Shown in pieces: positions 24,360 to 37,737 of a DNA stretch of 64,000 nt. The stretch spans positions 8,990,001 to 9,054,000 of the forward strand of contig NC_090133.1 in NCBI RefSeq assembly GCF_040581485.1. Reading direction: 5' to 3'. The DNA is from Linepithema humile. Lineage: Eukaryota > Arthropoda > Insecta > Hymenoptera > Formicidae. A program made the translations under genes and the position numbers. The notes under the pieces were generated by a model that saw only the letters and a list, made by a program, of their open reading frames with translations, searched no databases and was not told the DNA's origin. Each line of letters opens with the position of its first letter. Position 1 is the stretch's first letter.

Positions 24360-25719
24360 AAGCAAATAATAAAATGCTGTTAATTTTTCACATTTTAAAT
24401 TCAAAAATTAAAATATTCGCGAATCTTATATTCATAGAGATATGTCGGTTATTAAAAGATTGATCAATGATACATTTGATAGTAGTTGTCTTCACAATAA
24501 TAAAAAAACTCTTTAATACATTAGATTTGAGTAATATTGATATTAATCCATATCTTATATTATGTGCATAATATACACAACTATATATACATATTTTTTT
24601 CTCCAACTTTTAACTTCAAAAAAATACAGTATAGCTTTTGAAAAATTATGCGTATTAGATATCCCTGAACTTATGACGAGTAGAATAAAATCTTATTCTT
24701 TACTGTCGCTTTGTATTTGCATATAGAATCAGTGGCTTTTCAATATTACTATCAATTCGGGGACATTCTATATATGTATATTTTATGAATATAAAAATTA
24801 CATAACATTTTTGAAATAATATTATCTAAATTAAAAGATATTTCTTAACTGCGTGTGTTTATTTCGATATTGACAACTTCTATTCTTCCATTTGTACGCT
24901 CTAGAATTTTGAAGGAACCATTTTAAATATTATAGTTTCATAAGTAGTCCTTCACATATTATAAAGCGAGAAAGAAAGTATGTAATGTAAAAACTCATAT
25001 AAATAAATTATATAGAAACGTTCCACCGATGTACAGATATCGGGGTTTCACTTGATATCTTTCTGTCACTCGATATAGACAATCTTTTTTTCCAGCAGAA
25101 ATACCCTGCATTTATCAGGTCTGTATTTGAAATTTGTATTAAATAACAGAAATGTCGTCTGAAATATCGAAAATGCAGTCACAACAAAACGTTGACATGC
25201 TCGTCATCCTAAAAAATGATGAAAAAAAGAGAATAGTAAATATCTAAGAAAACAAAAAGTACGTATGTCATTCATGTGATACGCAGAATTATGACAGACA
25301 TCATAACAAAAAATTAACAATTACGTAATAACATACATATTGATTTGTATCAACTAAAAAGCCAGGAAGTAACTCTAATCAATCAATAAAATAATATCTA
25401 ATAAAATTGCATATCTACAAATGTAGTATATCTAAATTATGTATTATGTCATTTCTATAAGTGTGATAAATTCTGATTAGCGACTGATCATTTAATTACA
25501 AATCGTCAAACGTGTTACATTTCCTCGGCGCTGCAGCCAGTCAGAAATTAAAAGTGGTTCATCAACTGGACAGAGGAGCAGGCGGATGCGGGAGGATAGT
25601 ATTAGTAACGTATTTCTTTTCTACTATAACAGTCTTTCTGCACTCTATTGTAAAATAGGTCTTATCGCCGTACAAGTACATGATTTCGCTTCTTGAGAAA
25701 CCGCTAATAAACGCGCTAT
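24360..25719. other. AT-rich region with no recognised gene
   Basis: Only short frames. A 32-codon plus frame starts at about 25152 (MSSEISKMQ) after a pyrimidine-rich stretch but has no supporting feature. Nothing else was recognised. Confidence 0.4.
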
Positions 25720-26425
25720 AAATGCACATTCTAAGGTTTTTAAATACCTCGAAAATGTTTATTTTGCTAACAATCGATTAGCTCAAAAATCACTCTAACG
25801 TCATTAAAACCGCAATCACATGTTTTGCGATTTGTATACAATAAAAAAAACATTTCATATACATTTTCTCGATCCGAGAAGATTAATGCGGGATTTTGTG
25901 ATAGTTGGAAAAAGACGGTGATACCTTCTATTATAAATTTTTTAAATTTTGGTTTAAAAAAGATTTAAAAAAAATATAAAAATGTTTTCATTTCTCTTAA
26001 ATATATCACAACGAACATGTTTTGTTGGATTTCTTTTACAACAAACTCTTATAAACAAAATGTGACTCACGATTAGTTAGACTCACAGTTAGACATGATA
26101 CGCTGTGTAACAGTCGATGAGTGCTGTTTAGAGTTCAGGTAGTTTTACACGAAATCTCCAATTTTTAATTAATATTCTCTATAGTTTAAAGTGCGTGGAT
26201 TTGATTCAATCTTGGCTCAAATTTTGGTTTTAATTCATTGGAGTTTACTACTAATAAAATATACTACTAAACTTATGTACGTATCGAATGTGTATTGAAT
26301 GTAATATATAGTTTCTCGCGTGTGTGAGAAATGTGTAAGCGTTCCAACTACATCGCGCTTTCCACTATGCCTATAATTGTAAACTATAATTTAATCAATC
26401 AGCTAATTACAGCTAGATTTCGGTC
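25720..26425 (+). repeat. Direct repeat R, right copy
   Basis: Second copy of the repeat at 21646-22390, about 4.1 kb downstream. Similarity starts at the ...ATAAA(C/T)GCACATT segment and fades after the AATTTAAT(T/C)AATCAGCT segment. Confidence 0.75.
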
Positions 26426-26558
26426 GTTTCAGCTACATTTCTGTGTGTTGAAGCTACATCAACATATTTTTCAAATAACGTACGCTGTAAAAAATATAAA
26501 CCTATAAAATATTTTATTTATTAAATAAAATATTAAAATAATCTAAAAAAATTAATTA

Positions 26559-28038
<1,480 letters not shown>

Positions 28039-28339
28039 GGTTGATGCGAATTATAGCACTGCACTGCACTAGACTTAATAATACACTGGATTAAAATATA
28101 GTTTTACTTTTTGTCACGTAAATTAAAATATACAGTTATACGCTTTGACACATAACAGCAATGATGCCAGAACGAGGTTTCGCAGTCAACAAACAAATGC
28201 ATATACAGAAACTATCGATAGCGAAATCGAAATGTATTAAAATATTTATTTATACGGTAATAAAAAATTAAATGTACATATTGATTACATTTATGTACAT
28301 TTATTAAAACATTTACAAACATTTACAAACTAAGAAAAT

Positions 28340-30199
28340 TTAAGCGTGTAATAATTTTGTACAATACGTAATATTCTTAATGTTTAAAAGTACGCATTTA
28401 TGTTTAATTTCTTTAACATGAAAAACGCAACGGTATTTGCTTAAATTAACTTGCCATAAACCGACATTAGATGATTTATAAGGATAGTTAAAAACATCTC
28501 TTGTATCATAATATAACGATCCTTTTAGTGATAACTTTTCTTGATTTCAAACATCATTTTTTAACGAATAAATTTTATCAATTTGTATGATATTGCCATT
28601 TTTTAGTTGTACAACGTTATTAGGAGATTTGTGATAATCATTTCATTCCATGTTATACTTTTAAATATTATTTTTGTCATATGATTGCCTAAATAAATTG
28701 ATTTTTTTTTAACATAATCTGTAACTGATATAGATTGAACAATCTTTATATTAGTATTTAAATTAATTTCTTTTAAACGATTTGCAACTTGACTTAAAGG
28801 ATTATTTGGTGTACGAACTAATTTTTTTAAAGTCATCAAAAAATTTTCAAATGGAAATGCCGAAAATGATGTCAATGAACATCCCATATGAGTTACATCA
28901 TCTGCTATATGAATTAAATTATGAAAATTAATACTTTGAATATGAGAACCATAAAATTTAGGCAACAAACGAAAAAATAATATTAATAATTTTTTTGCAT
29001 TTTCTGCGTTTAATATTGCCAAATCATCACTACATAATAATCGACATGCTACATATAAAAGAGAAAAGTGCTTATATTTATCAGTTGGAAGAACATGACG
29101 AAGTACTAATATACCACTGTATAACAGAAAGAAACGAAATTGTGTCGCTTTCCAATTTTTTAAGTTACCAATATCAAAAGTTTTTCTTTGGAATTCTGAG
29201 GGAATTTGACCAGATAAACCATGGAGTAAATTGCTTAATAATAATCGATTTCGTGGCCCAATACCACTATTCTTGGGACCACCGAATACAATATTGTTTA
29301 ATAAAGTTTTTGTAATACCAAGAAATAAAAGGTGCATTGAATCTAGAATAATTGATTTTACTGGATCAAATTCTGGAATTTTTAATAAAAGAGAGATTTC
29401 GTTATCAAGATGATGCTGAGACTGCCTACGTTCTTTGAATGATTGTTCATTGCGTTCTTCACAAGTAGTTCTCGAATATATGCGTTTATTTTTACCAACT
29501 GTTTTACCTTTTACGGTACAACGTTCGCATGCATAAAATGCTACGTGAGATTTTACACATTTAATAAATGATCTAACCGGTGTATCACATATAAAACCTA
29601 ACACTTTAATATTATATATTTTATCTGACAATTTAATTTTATTGGTCATTAAACTTAATAGTTTTTCTATAAATTCATTTAAAAACTCCGTTGGCGATTT
29701 TGGTTTAGATTCACCGTGATATATAGCAACAACTTGCGGTCTGACAATGTATTTCTTATCATTTAACATAATCAATATAGGCCAAAATTGTTGTTTTGAA
29801 TTTTTATAAATTTGTACACCGTCGATGTTAACAAAAATTTCAATTACATCTTTTACATATACTTTAGGATTTATCATCAATTTAAGAGCTTTTTCTAAAC
29901 CAAAATAAATGTAAGTACCAAACGATCCATTAGCACTTAACATAAATTTAACAACATTTCTGAAATTTTTAGTTTGCAGAAATGTTGCAGCTGTTTTTGG
30001 AAATTCGATATGTTCAGTTTTCAAAATACATAATAACTCAGATAACATTTTGTTATTGAGACATGCAACATTTTTAACAAACCAATCTAGTATCTTTTGT
30101 TTAAAAGAAATGTTTGGATCTAATTTTTCTAATTGTTCTTCGACTTCGTTGTCGTGACATAATTCTTCACTTGATGAAGATGATGTAATTTCATTATGT
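28340..30199 (-). pseudogene. tnp2-like transposase A, truncated and frameshifted
   Basis: The main open stretch (30048-28603, 481 codons) is homologous over its length to the transposase at 41713-43737. Shared landmarks, numbered from the internal Met, are IDG (D76), QFWP, ICDTPVRSF (D155), CERC knuckle, ILDSMH (D236), WKATQFRFFLLYSG and FSAFPFEN (E401). These resemble the tnp2 family of CACTA transposases. Coding similarity continues upstream without Met to about 30199, where a palindrome interrupts it, and downstream after a frameshift near 28635 and an in-frame TGA near 28547 to a stop at 28340. The gene is therefore broken in at least three places. A possible N-terminal exon lies at 35261-35411. 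Confidence 0.85.
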
Positions 30200-31445
30200 T
30201 ATATTAAAAAAAAGTTTTCCTCATAAAAAAACCTTTCCAAAAAATTGTTTTTTTTTTAAAAAGTTTTCCTCATAAAAAACCTTTTCAAAGAACTGTACTT
30301 TCAAAAATATATTATATTAAAAAAAAGTTTTTCTCACAAAAAACCTTTCCAAAAAAAGTTGTATATATCATAAAAAACTTTTCAAAAAGATTGTATTTCC
30401 AAAAATATATTATAAAAAAATCTTTTTAAAAAAATTATATATATTTATTATAAAAAACCTTTCCAAAAAAATTGTACTTTTAAAAAAAGTTGTATATATT
30501 AAATAAAAATTTGCTACATATTCTGTCTATAAAAGAGGTGATATCAGAAAATGACGCCAAGTTTAAATAAAGAACCTTTCAAAAAAAGTTGCATGTATAT
30601 CTAATTATTTATTTAAAAATGATATTTATGTTTATATCTAGTTAATTCTTTTTAAGTATACTTTTTAAAATAATTGCATTTGTATCTAGTTATTTTTTTT
30701 ATATCTGTATCTAGTTAAATAAAAAAATTTTTCAAATTTAATCAAAATAAAAAAATATTACAAAATTTCGCAAAAAACTTGGCGCTGCTATAAAATAGCC
30801 TTAAAATATTATTATACATCTTAAAATATTATAGAGCAATGAAGGCTATTTTATAGCAGCGCCAAGTTTTTTGCGAAATTTTGTAATATTTTTTATTTTG
30901 ATTAAATTTGAAAAATTTTTTTATTTAACTAGATACAGATATAAAAAAAATAACTAGATACAAATGCAATTATTTTAAAAAGTATACTTAAAAAGAATTA
31001 ACTAGATATAAACATAAATATCATTTTTAAATAAATAATTAGATATACATGCAACTTTTTTTGAAAGGTTCTTTATTTAAACTTGGCGTCATTTTCTGAT
31101 ATCACCTCTTTTATAGACAGAATATGTAGCAAATTTTTATTTAATATATACAACTTTTTTTAAAAGTACAATTTTTTTGGAAAGGTTTTTTATAATAAAT
31201 ATATATAATTTTTTTAAAAAGATTTTTTTATAATATATTTTTGGAAATACAATCTTTTTGAAAAGTTTTTTATGATATATACAACTTTTTTTGGAAAGGT
31301 TTTTTGTGAGAAAAACTTTTTTTAATATAATATATTTTTGAAAGTACAGTTCTTTGAAAAGGTTTTTTATGAGGAAAACTTTTTAAAAAAAAAACAATTT
31401 TTTGGAAAGGTTTTTTTATGAGGAAAACTTTTTTTTAATATAACA
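30197..31445. repeat. Long near-perfect palindrome 1
   Basis: Inverted repeat with arms of about 600 bp and a loop of about 43 bp centred near 30822. The inner stem is GGCGCTGCTATAAAATAGCC at 30781-30800 and its complement at 30844-30863. Arms start at TGTTATATTA and contain repeated CCTTTCCAAAAA and AAAGTTTTCCTCATAAAAAA motifs. It interrupts the transposase A coding sequence at 30199. No coding frame. It could be a foldback element, and its transcripts would form a long hairpin. Confidence 0.9.
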
Positions 31446-31967
31446 AGGCGTGTACTTGGCGCCCTTTTTTTACCTTTTTTAAAAAAAAAGGTTTTTTTGT
31501 GAGATATCATTTCTTTTTTTTAGTAAAAATAATTTTAATAAATATGATTCTTTTTTTTTAGTAAAAATAATGGTAATAATATCCCACCATCACTCCCGTC
31601 ATATTTTCAATACGACAATCCTCTTTTTGATTATAGAAATCTTAATTTATACAAACCTAATAATTTTTTTTTATATTTTACAACATGTTTTATAAGAAAA
31701 TTATTAGTGATCATAAAAAGGGTATAAAAAACCATTTGTATTTCTAAGTTATTGCGTTTTTTCATATATAAAAACAGATTACTTTTGATCAAATTTCTGT
31801 AAGAATGACAAAAACATCTTTAGCACCTCTAGGCCATTGTCTTTTTTTAATTAGCGTATCGTCAGCTTCAATCCAAGTGTTAGACATTTCTTCTCTATAA
31901 ACATTACATACCTGCCGATTCCACCAATGTGCACAAAGTACACTTTCTGTCCACTAACTACAGAATA
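31446..31967. other. Segment between two palindromes
   Basis: Mostly T-rich. On the minus strand a roughly 41-codon frame ends at about 31790 (VYREEMSNTWIEADDTLI, then KKRQWPRGAKDVF) and has a protein-like composition. I do not recognise its origin. It may be an exon remnant. Confidence 0.3.
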
Positions 31968-31971
31968 TTAA

Positions 31972-33855
31972 CAAGGGAACGTTCACAAGTGTCCCCTCCC
32001 CCGATTTGATTTTCCTTGAAATATGTTGTAAAACATACAATTTGAGGAGACACGTATTTTTTTATAGCGGCCCTAACTCAAATTTAAGGGATCAAACACT
32101 CCTTTGAAAAAAAAACGATTTTTTTCTTTGTGTGTAACTATCGCCAAAACCGTAGGAGATAAAAAAATATTTCAAATAGAAGTTGTATGGCTTGTAATGG
32201 ACTTTATAACTGTGTAGTTAAATTTTCAAAAAATGAAATTTTTTTTAATTTACCCCCACCCCTTGTTATTATTTTTTCCAATTTCAAAATTTTTGTAATG
32301 ACAAAAGTTGTAGCATTTTTTACGCTGAATTCAACCATATATGATTTTATTATGTTTCGAAATCACATCTTTCAAAAATGAGTCATCAGTATCACATTAT
32401 ATGCGTCGCGCTGCATGACCGTTTATACCGCACTTGTGTTGTGCATAGTCGCAAAACAAATATAAAAATGACATGTTATTATATATTTGAGAAAGAAAAG
32501 TTAACTAAAATTGTTGCTAAAGCATCTCTTTCACATTACACTCTTATAGATAATCGCTGCATTTCGTGCGCAGCGCGTTGTTATATGCAAGTTAGCTATC
32601 AGCGCATATTACACTTTGAAGTTTTGCTTGCAGTGACCACGGGAAAATAATTTATGAAACGAAAACAGTGAATGAATCAATCTATTCAACATATATCTAC
32701 CCTGACTCTACCTTCTTGGCCCGACTTGACTGAGAATGAAATAAAATATAAAATTCTGTACAGTTTACTCTTTTTCAATAATTTTAATATACTGTGATTC
32801 TACATGCTATTACATTCCACTAAATTACTACGATTTTTTTAAACTATGGTATATAAAATGTATATTATAAGTATAATTATAATATATATAAATAAGCTTA
32901 TATATATATAAAAGCTTATTTATTGTATCAATATATTATAATTATACTTATAATATACATTTTATATTTCAAGATTTTATATACCATAGTTTAAAAAAAT
33001 CGTAATAATTTAATAGAATGTAATAGTATGTAGAATATATCGCAGTATATTAAAATTATTGAAAAAGAGTATGTACAGAATTTTATTCATTGTCAGTCAA
33101 GTCGGGCCAAGAGAGTAGAGTCAGGGTGGATATATGTTGAATAGATTGATTCATTCACTGTTTTCGTTTCATAAATTATTTTCCCGTGGTCACTGCAAGC
33201 AAAACTTCAAAGTGTAATATGCGCTGATAGCTAACTTGTATATGACAACGCGCTGCATACGAAATGCAGCGATTATCTATAAGAGTGTAATGTGGAAGGG
33301 ATGCTTTAGCAACAATTTTAGTTAACTTTTCTTCCTTAAATATATGATAACATGTCATTTTTATATTTATTTAACGACTATTGCGCAACACAAGTGCGGT
33401 ATAAACAATGCGTCATGCAGCGCGACGCATATAATATGATACTGATGACTTATTTTTGAAAGATGCGATTTCGGAACATAATAAAATCATATATGGTTGA
33501 ATTTAGCGTAAAAAATGCTACAACTTTTGTCATTACAAAAATTTTGAAATTCGAAAAAATAATACCAAGGGGTAAGAGTAAATTAAAAAAAATTACATTT
33601 TTTGAAAATCCAACTACACAGTTATAAAGCCCATTACAAGCCATACAACTTCTACTTGAAACATTTTTTTATATCTCCTACGGTTTTGGCGATAGTTACA
33701 CACAAAGAAAAAACTCGTTTTTTTCAAAAGGGTGTTTCACCCTTTAAATTTGAGTTAGGGCCGCTATAAAAAAATACGTGTCTTCTCAAATTGTATGTTT
33801 TACAACATATTTCAAGGAGAATCAAATCGGGAGGGGACACTTGTGAACGTTCCCT
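31972..33855. mobile_element. Long palindromic element 2 with TTAA flanks
   Basis: About 1.9-kb inverted repeat with arms of about 930 bp centred near 32906. The ends read AGGGAACGTTCACAAGTG, and TTAA lies outside both ends (31968-31971 and 33856-33859), suggesting a TTAA target duplication. On the left, two extra bases sit between TTAA and AGGG. The arms carry mirror-image frames (32187-32381 plus, 33450-33644 minus) that are by-products of the symmetry. No transposase was seen. Probably a non-autonomous foldback element. Confidence 0.8.
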
Positions 33856-33859
33856 TTAA

Positions 33860-34261
33860 GAGTGTTGTCAGCATGTGTGTTGCTACACTTCTGCACTTCA
33901 AGACGAGAAAAATTTTTTTTATAAAGAATACTATTATTTTGATATACACTATCTCTATTCGTCTCCACAACACGTTACATATACATTTTACGACCGATAT
34001 TAATTATATCAATGTGATTAGTGTCATCAAAGCTGCGAGCTGACAGGTCTGAGCGCCGCCATGTTGAAAAAGGACAGACATCTTTTAGAAAAAGAAAGGA
34101 AAGAAAAAAGACGCTCTTATGCGGGAATTGACATTTCACGGGATGTAGAAAAGGACAACCATGTCGCATTTTGATGCTTCTAGTTGACAAAGGAAAAACT
34201 TATATATTAGAGAAGGATGACGAACAGACGACGACGACCAAGACTTACATAGATTTCGGCA
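33860..34261. other. No recognised feature
   Basis: Non-repetitive sequence with only short, unsupported frames. Confidence 0.4.
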
Positions 34262-34520
34262 TATTTCGACTTTGGCAAACTTTGGCAAACTTTGGCAATT
34301 AATATAGTTTTTTAGAAAGCATGTACAAAAAAAGTAAAGATACTTTTATTATGTAAATCGCATGTGCTCTATCGATTGAGCCTATTATAAATTCGATCGG
34401 TCCACGCATTATTGAGATATGAAAATCTCGACTCCTATCAGCTCATGTGCTCGCGTAAAGATACACGGTCGGTCTTGCGCTGCGCGTGAACTTGGCGCGA
34501 GACACTACCGTGTCTCTTGA
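34262..34520 (+). repeat. GC-rich direct repeat, unit 1
   Basis: First of two diverged direct repeats. The last 71 bases (34450-34520) differ from the second unit at a single base, while the preceding part differs at many. The conserved block contains ACACGGT...ACCGTGT and GAGACAC..GTGTCTC dyads and is far richer in GC than its surroundings. Confidence 0.8.
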
Positions 34521-34644
34521 TAAATAAATGCAAATGCCAACGTAAGCGCGCGCCGCGCGGCTTCTCAGCGCCATCAGCGCACCTAACGTCAGAAATCGGA
34601 ACATGGACATTTTAGCTGGACATTTTTATCGTACTATTTTAGAC

Positions 34645-34882
34645 ATTTCGACTTTGGACTATTATAACTTTTTTTCTACAGCACCTACAGTAAAAACAAG
34701 CATACTTTTCTTATGTAATTTGGGTATGCGCTATCGATTGAGCCTAACAACAACTCAATCGGCCCAGCCGTTATTGAGATCCGATAATCTCGGCTCGTCT
34801 CAACTTTCGGGCTCGCGTAAAGATACACGGTCGGTCTTGCGCTGCGCGCGAACTTGGCGCGAGACACTACCGTGTCTCTTGA
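34645..34882 (+). repeat. GC-rich direct repeat, unit 2
   Basis: Second unit, with its conserved 71-base block at 34812-34882. The two units are separated by about 120 bp of GC-rich sequence (CGCGCGCCGCGCGG near 34550). Confidence 0.8.
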
Positions 34883-35258
34883 AAGATGCTAAAGAATTGA
34901 AGATTATACTTATTTAATTAGAAAAATATATATTTAATATTCAAAAAGATTATTTATTATTATTATTATTTGTTTATTTATTTATTATTTATTATTCATT
35001 TATTTATTTTTTTAATAATAAATCCAAAAATTTCATCAAAATTAATCATTACGTTGTTAAAAAGTATAAATTGTATTAACAGATAATTTCAATATCATCA
35101 TCAAATAATGATGAACAGATAATTTTATCATCAAATATGTAAAATATTTTAAATTCTAAATATGTGTGCAATTACTTGGTATTTCTATTATCATGAGATA
35201 ATGCTGAAGAAGAAGGCAAAATTTGTGCACGTTGTTTTTCAACTTCACTTTCGGTCAC
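34883..35258. other. AT-rich low-complexity stretch
   Basis: TTA/TTTA-rich sequence without a supported gene. It runs into the N-terminal transposase fragment on the minus strand. Confidence 0.4.
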
Positions 35259-35411
35259 CTAAATATTGTCAGATTGTAACTGATTTTTTTGATTCTCGTT
35301 TTCATATATTTCATTATCATCCGATGATGACGATAACGATGATGATGATATAGTCTTTAGCTTCTTTAAATCTCGATATTTTTTGGTATAAAAGTACTTC
35401 CTTTTCAGCAT
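35259..35411 (-). pseudogene. Possible N-terminal piece of transposase A
   Basis: The minus strand from 35411 reads MLKRKYFYTKKYRDLKKLKT, followed by a Ser run and an acidic segment, then a TAG at 35259-35261. Beyond the stop the frame continues with acidic, Ser-rich sequence (VTESEVEKQ) to about 35180. The transposase in block B begins MPKRKNYEHLSRSQQ, followed by a similar acidic region, and the surviving part of transposase A at 30199 starts inside a Ser/Glu-rich segment. The arrangement fits one gene split by the 30197-35000 insertions. The link rests on position and composition, not on a clear alignment. Confidence 0.45.
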
Positions 35412-35664
35412 TTTCTATTAAATTTTTACTACTGGATATAGCTGTAACTATGAGTTATAAAATTGATATAATTGCAATTAAAAAATTATTTTCCATAATA
35501 CAAAAAAAAAGAGAGAATTTGACAACTAGTAAAAATGATAAATAACAGAGTTATCACTCACAATAACTGTTATTACTCCGTTTCTCGGCCAATTATTCAA
35601 GGTTATCTTTTTTCGTAAAGAAATATAATTCTTTTTTACCAAGTTTATCCGTTTTGTTAATAAC

Positions 35665-35745
35665 GCAATGGACTAGAATATAGTTTCACTTTCTGTCACA
35701 TTAAAATATACAACGGTTATACTCTTTGATACTGTCTCCTATGAT
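35665..35745 (-). promoter_or_regulatory. Possible shared upstream sequence of transposase A
   Basis: Resembles 28065-28150, just upstream of companion gene A exon 1. Both share ATATAGTTT(C/T)ACTTT(C/T)TGTCAC and the following AT-rich segment. It lies upstream of the probable transposase N-terminal exon, so both genes of element A may carry a related promoter-proximal block. Confidence 0.35.
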
Positions 35746-35786
35746 GTATACTAAGTATTCGATGTTCTTCTTTTGCCAATTTTAGT

Positions 35787-36430
35787 GCTAAAAAATTTAC
35801 CGGCATTGTACCATTTCGGTACTGGCATTTAACGCTCTTCTTTTGCCAATTCCAGTACGGGCACGGTACCTTAAATTTACCGGCAGTATACCGTTTCGGT
35901 ACTGTAATTTGACATTTCTTATACTAATTTTTGTACAGGTATAGTACCAAAAAATCCACCGGCAATATACCATTTCGGTACTGGCATTCAACGCTCTTCT
36001 CTTGCCAATTCCAGTACGGGCACGGTACCTTGAATTTACCGGCAGTATACCGTTTCGGTACTGTAATTTGATATTTCTTTTACTAATTTTTGTACAGGTA
36101 TAGTACAAAAAAAACCACCGGCAATGTACCATTTCGGTACTGACATTCAACGCTCTCCTTTTGCCAATTCCAGTACGGGCACAGTACCTTGAATTTACCG
36201 GCAGTATACCGTCTCGGTACTTGACATTTGACATTTTCTTTTATTAATTTTTGTACAGATACAGTACCGTAAATTTACCGGCAGTATACCATTTCAGTAC
36301 CATTATTCAATACCGATTTAGATAATGGGTTAGTACTAAACCATTGTTATTTTAATACTGGTTTTGTACTATTCAAGTACCGAAATGTAAAACCCGTTTT
36401 TCGGTACTGGATCTGTATCTCGCCAGTATC
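35787..36430. repeat. GTACC-rich minisatellite
   Basis: Three tandem units of about 160 bp (starting near 35787, 35948 and 36107) plus a partial fourth. Each holds two half-units with ACCGGCA, TTTCGGTACTG and GTACGGGCACGGTACC motifs. Because the period is close to 159 bp, a 145-codon frame stays open on the minus strand. It is repetitive and not a gene. The array sits directly inside the right end of block A. Confidence 0.9.
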
Positions 36431-36453
36431 TAATACTAGTCTGATGTATGAAA

Positions 36454-36465
36454 TTCCCACATGGG
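36454..36465. other. Probable right terminus of element A
   Basis: Foreign sequence ends in CCCACATGGG at 36456-36465, and unit sequence (ATATTATAACAACC) resumes at 36466. Read inward, the end is CCCATGTGGG, comparable to the CCCA ends of block B. No matching left end was found. Confidence 0.45.
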
Positions 36466-37725
36466 ATATTATAACAACCTTACGACTGAGCAAAAAAGAT
36501 TTTTCACAACATTTTTTACGTGAATAAATAAGTTTTTCTTTGAAATAATGCAGAAATCATTATTTCAGATTTAAAATAAAACTGTTCTGTGTGTCATAAT
36601 AACCATATAAAAGAAATTTATGCCCACTGTTCCAAATTTATTGGTTCTACAAAAAACGCAATTAATACACTCATTGTAAAACGATAAATATGCGCGAGCT
36701 AGCATTTCTTTACCCGACGCACACGTATTTAGATGTGTTATTGTCGCCGTTGTATTGTGAAGACGTTTGATTTGTATTTCATATGAAACCACAATGATTT
36801 TAATCTCGATACCTGCAATTTATTCGTACCAGCTTTATTGATTTATGTAGTTAAACACTTGTAATATCAATTTTTTCAATATCGTTCTTCTTATTTAAAG
36901 GTGCATATCATGTGACATTATGGACACGTGTCTAGAAAGTGATTGTCGATGAAATCGGCGACGGCAAGCTCTAATAACGCAAATCTGTGTGATGCACTCA
37001 AATGCACAATTGACGTTAATACCTCGCTTACTAATTTTCAGGTATCGTAGCTTTGTATTCTAGGAAACTACTGTATACAAATATATGTATATCAAAGAAG
37101 CGTATGATGAACAAGAAAATAATTAATTTGGCGGATTGTATCCGAGAGCATCGAATGCGCTATTGGCCCTTCATTCTTCGAAAAAATATTGCGTGAAAAA
37201 ACTCAACAAGGTAAATGGTGCATCATAGAATTTTTTATCAAGTTTTCTAAAATATATCCTTATCGAATTGAGATGTATTGCAGCACCTTCGATTCTGAAA
37301 TATAATTTTATAAACTTTGATTAGTGGTTTTATCACACTATTATTACCTCGATATTGAACAATAAAAAAGGACATATGACATATATCGTATTCTTTTCGT
37401 TGAGACACGCAAAATATATTCGAATTTCAGTGTTAAATATATTTACTTCAAAGTTACAATAGTACTAATAATATTCTTGCTACATTGTTTAAAGCGCTGA
37501 AAGTTTCTGTCGTAAAATTAAGCCAACTATTACATTTTACTACAAAATTCGACATTATTGTGTATTTGCATCCATCAAATCCTAATTTTGTGACGCTTGC
37601 ACATGTATTTCTTGTAACAGAACGCATATAAATAAATGCAATGTCATTCTGCCGATATGTTCAATGAAATAGTTTATTATCTACGAAAAAATATTAACGT
37701 CCTTTGAAAAGAAGTTGTGTATATA
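36466..37725 (-). other. Tandem-unit spacer fragment between blocks A and B
   Basis: Common upstream block of the array, including the 73-residue minus frame (36571-36792), but with no gene body beside it. Truncated on the left by block A and on the right by block B. Confidence 0.7.
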
Positions 37726-37737
37726 CCCAAATGAACA

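Noticed and set aside
21646..26425. LTR retrotransposon with repeat R as LTRs
   Set aside because: No TG...CA ends, primer-binding site, gag or pol. The interior is a zinc-finger gene with a normal poly(A) signal.
28995..29413. Plus-strand frames of 60-106 codons
   Set aside because: Antisense shadows of the transposase A pseudogene.
32187..33644. Mirror-image frames of 60-90 codons within palindrome 2
   Set aside because: They are the two arms of one inverted repeat read on opposite strands, and no family is recognised.
35797..36234. 145-codon frame with three 53-residue repeats
   Set aside because: Generated by a minisatellite whose period is near 159 bp. No start context, splice sites or protein-like composition.
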